This document shows, one piece after another, positions 63,127 through 64,000 of a stretch of DNA of 64,000 nt. The translations under genes were made by a program, and so were the position numbers. The notes below the pieces were generated by a model, which saw only the letters and a program-made list of their open reading frames with translations, ran no database searches and was not told where the DNA came from. Every line of letters begins with the position of its first letter. The first letter of the stretch is position 1. This stretch comes from Acinetobacter sp. XH1741 (lineage in GTDB: Bacteria > Pseudomonadota > Gammaproteobacteria > Pseudomonadales > Moraxellaceae): assembly GCF_041021895.1 (NCBI RefSeq), contig NZ_CP157428.1, forward strand, positions 1,054,001-1,118,000, given 5' to 3'.

Positions 63127-64000
63127 TTAAACCACGAGGTTAACCAATTTGTTTGGAACCACAATTTCTTTTTTGGTTGGTCCTGTTATGAACTGTTGAA
63201 CTTCCGGTAAAGCTTTCGCTTGAGCTAATAACTCATCTTTAGAAATATCAACAGAAACTTCAAGTTTACCGCGAAGTTTACCATTTACTTGTACAACAAT
63301 CGTTTGGGTATTACGTGTTAACGCAGAAGCATCTACTTCAGGGAAAGTTGCTTGTGTTACATCTGTACCAAACTGAGTCAATAAAGTTTGACTTAAATGC
63401 GGTGCAAATGGAGCAAGTAAAGTTAACAATGTTGTGATTGCTTCACGTTCTACAGCAATATCATTGTCATCTTTTGCTTCAAACTTGTTGCTTGCGTTTA
63501 ACAATTCCATCAGTGCAGCAATTGCAGTATTGAAGGCATGACGGCGTTCAATATCATCACTTACTTTTTGAATGGTTTCGTGAGACTTACGACGTAAATC
63601 TTGAGCATCTTTAGACAAGTTTGCTGTATCGATCGCAGTTGCAGCGTTTCCTTTTTCAAGGAAGCTTGCTACAAGACGCCATACACGTTTTAAGAAACGG
63701 TTTGCACCTTCAACACCTGCATCAGACCATTCTAAAGATTGATCTGGTGGAGCAGCAAACATCATAAATACACGTGCTGTATCTGCGCCGTATTGATCAA
63801 TAATGGCTTGCGGGTCAATACCGTTATTTTTCGACTTAGACATTTTTTCTTGTCCGCCGATAATAACCTCTTGACCATCACCTGAATATTTCGCAGAAAT
63901 GATGCGACCTTTTTCGTCACGCTCTAACTCGATGTCAGCAGGGTTGAACCAAGTTTTCTTACCATTTTCTGCTTCACGATAGAATGTTTCTGCAAGCACC
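63127..64000 (-). CDS. leuS: Leucyl-tRNA synthetase (N-terminal part outside window)
   Basis: C-terminal 290 residues of the class I synthetase. The KMSKS ATP-binding motif is present (EKMSKSKNNG), followed by the anticodon-binding helical domain (DTARVFMMFAAPPDQSLEWSD; HAFNTAIAALMELLN) and the C-terminal domain (VQVNGKLRGKLEVS) ending at 63127. The frame is open to the right edge of the window, so the 5' part lies beyond. Confidence 0.97.
   Translation of the reverse strand, partial: VLAETFYREAENGKKTWFNPADIELERDEKGRIISAKYSGDGQEVIIGGQEKMSKSKNNGIDPQAIIDQYGADTARVFMMFAAPPDQSLEWSDAGVEGANRFLKRVWRLVASFLEKGNAATAIDTANLSKDAQDLRRKSHETIQKVSDDIERRHAFNTAIAALMELLNASNKFEAKDDNDIAVEREAITTLLTLLAPFAPHLSQTLLTQFGTDVTQATFPEVDASALTRNTQTIVVQVNGKLRGKLEVSVDISKDELLAQAKALPEVQQFITGPTKKEIVVPNKLVNLVV

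Noticed and set aside
1..64000. Mobile elements, CRISPR arrays, tRNA or rRNA genes
   Set aside because: No transposase or integrase frames, no regularly spaced direct repeats, no tRNA cloverleaf or rRNA sequence was seen on reading through; a dedicated scan could still find small elements.

Overview
The window looks like a chromosomal segment of an Acinetobacter species, most likely of the calcoaceticus-baumannii group. I infer this from the moderately AT-rich DNA, the family-level protein sequences and the gene neighbourhoods (iscX-ndk-rlmN-pilW-rodZ-ispG-hisS-yfgM-bamB-der, leuS-lptE-holA, yibN-grxC-secB). No database search was possible. I saw no rRNA, tRNA, insertion sequence, prophage or CRISPR array. 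Both ends cut a gene: clpX at the left and leuS at the right.

Layout. 1-2.9 kb: the end of clpX and two small envelope or secreted proteins. 2.9-8.0 kb, minus strand: class I fumarase, then the ackA-pta acetate/acetyl-phosphate operon. 8.0-8.8 kb: a long AT-rich gap without genes. 8.8-15.2 kb, plus strand: gluconate use by the Entner-Doudoroff route (edd, eda, gluconate permease, gluconokinase, and a GapN-like NADP-dependent non-phosphorylating GAPDH). 15.3-24.5 kb: proA, an alpha/beta-hydrolase carrying a PilZ-like C-terminus, a methyltransferase, nagZ, the protease prc, and a glycosyltransferase/PAP2-phosphatase pair. 24.6-34.2 kb: a conserved housekeeping run (Fe-S accessory protein, nucleotide, tRNA/rRNA modification, pilus, cell shape, isoprenoid, outer-membrane assembly, ribosome GTPase).

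34.4-51.7 kb is the most interesting part: about 20 tightly packed co-oriented genes forming an aryl-polyene-type (APE) type II polyketide cluster. It has a ketosynthase-like chain-length factor, two ketosynthases, two acyl carrier proteins, a ketoreductase, dehydratases (one fused to an acyl ligase), a thioesterase, two acyltransferases, a glycosyltransferase, a LolA-like carrier with an MMPL exporter, two further envelope proteins, and its own phosphopantetheinyl transferase. Two tailoring or starter genes stand out. One is an MIO-type aromatic ammonia-lyase, which could make the aryl starter. The other is a flavoprotein with all the sequence hallmarks of flavin-dependent halogenases. The cluster is bounded by strong terminators after der and before secB and has a near-consensus extended -10 promoter. 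Together this predicts a membrane-anchored, possibly halogenated aryl polyene pigment.

51.8-64 kb: secB-grxC-rhodanese, rsgA, orn, a Bax-inhibitor-like membrane protein, fabI, a MacA-MacB-outer-membrane-factor efflux operon, and the holA-lptE-leuS block on the minus strand.
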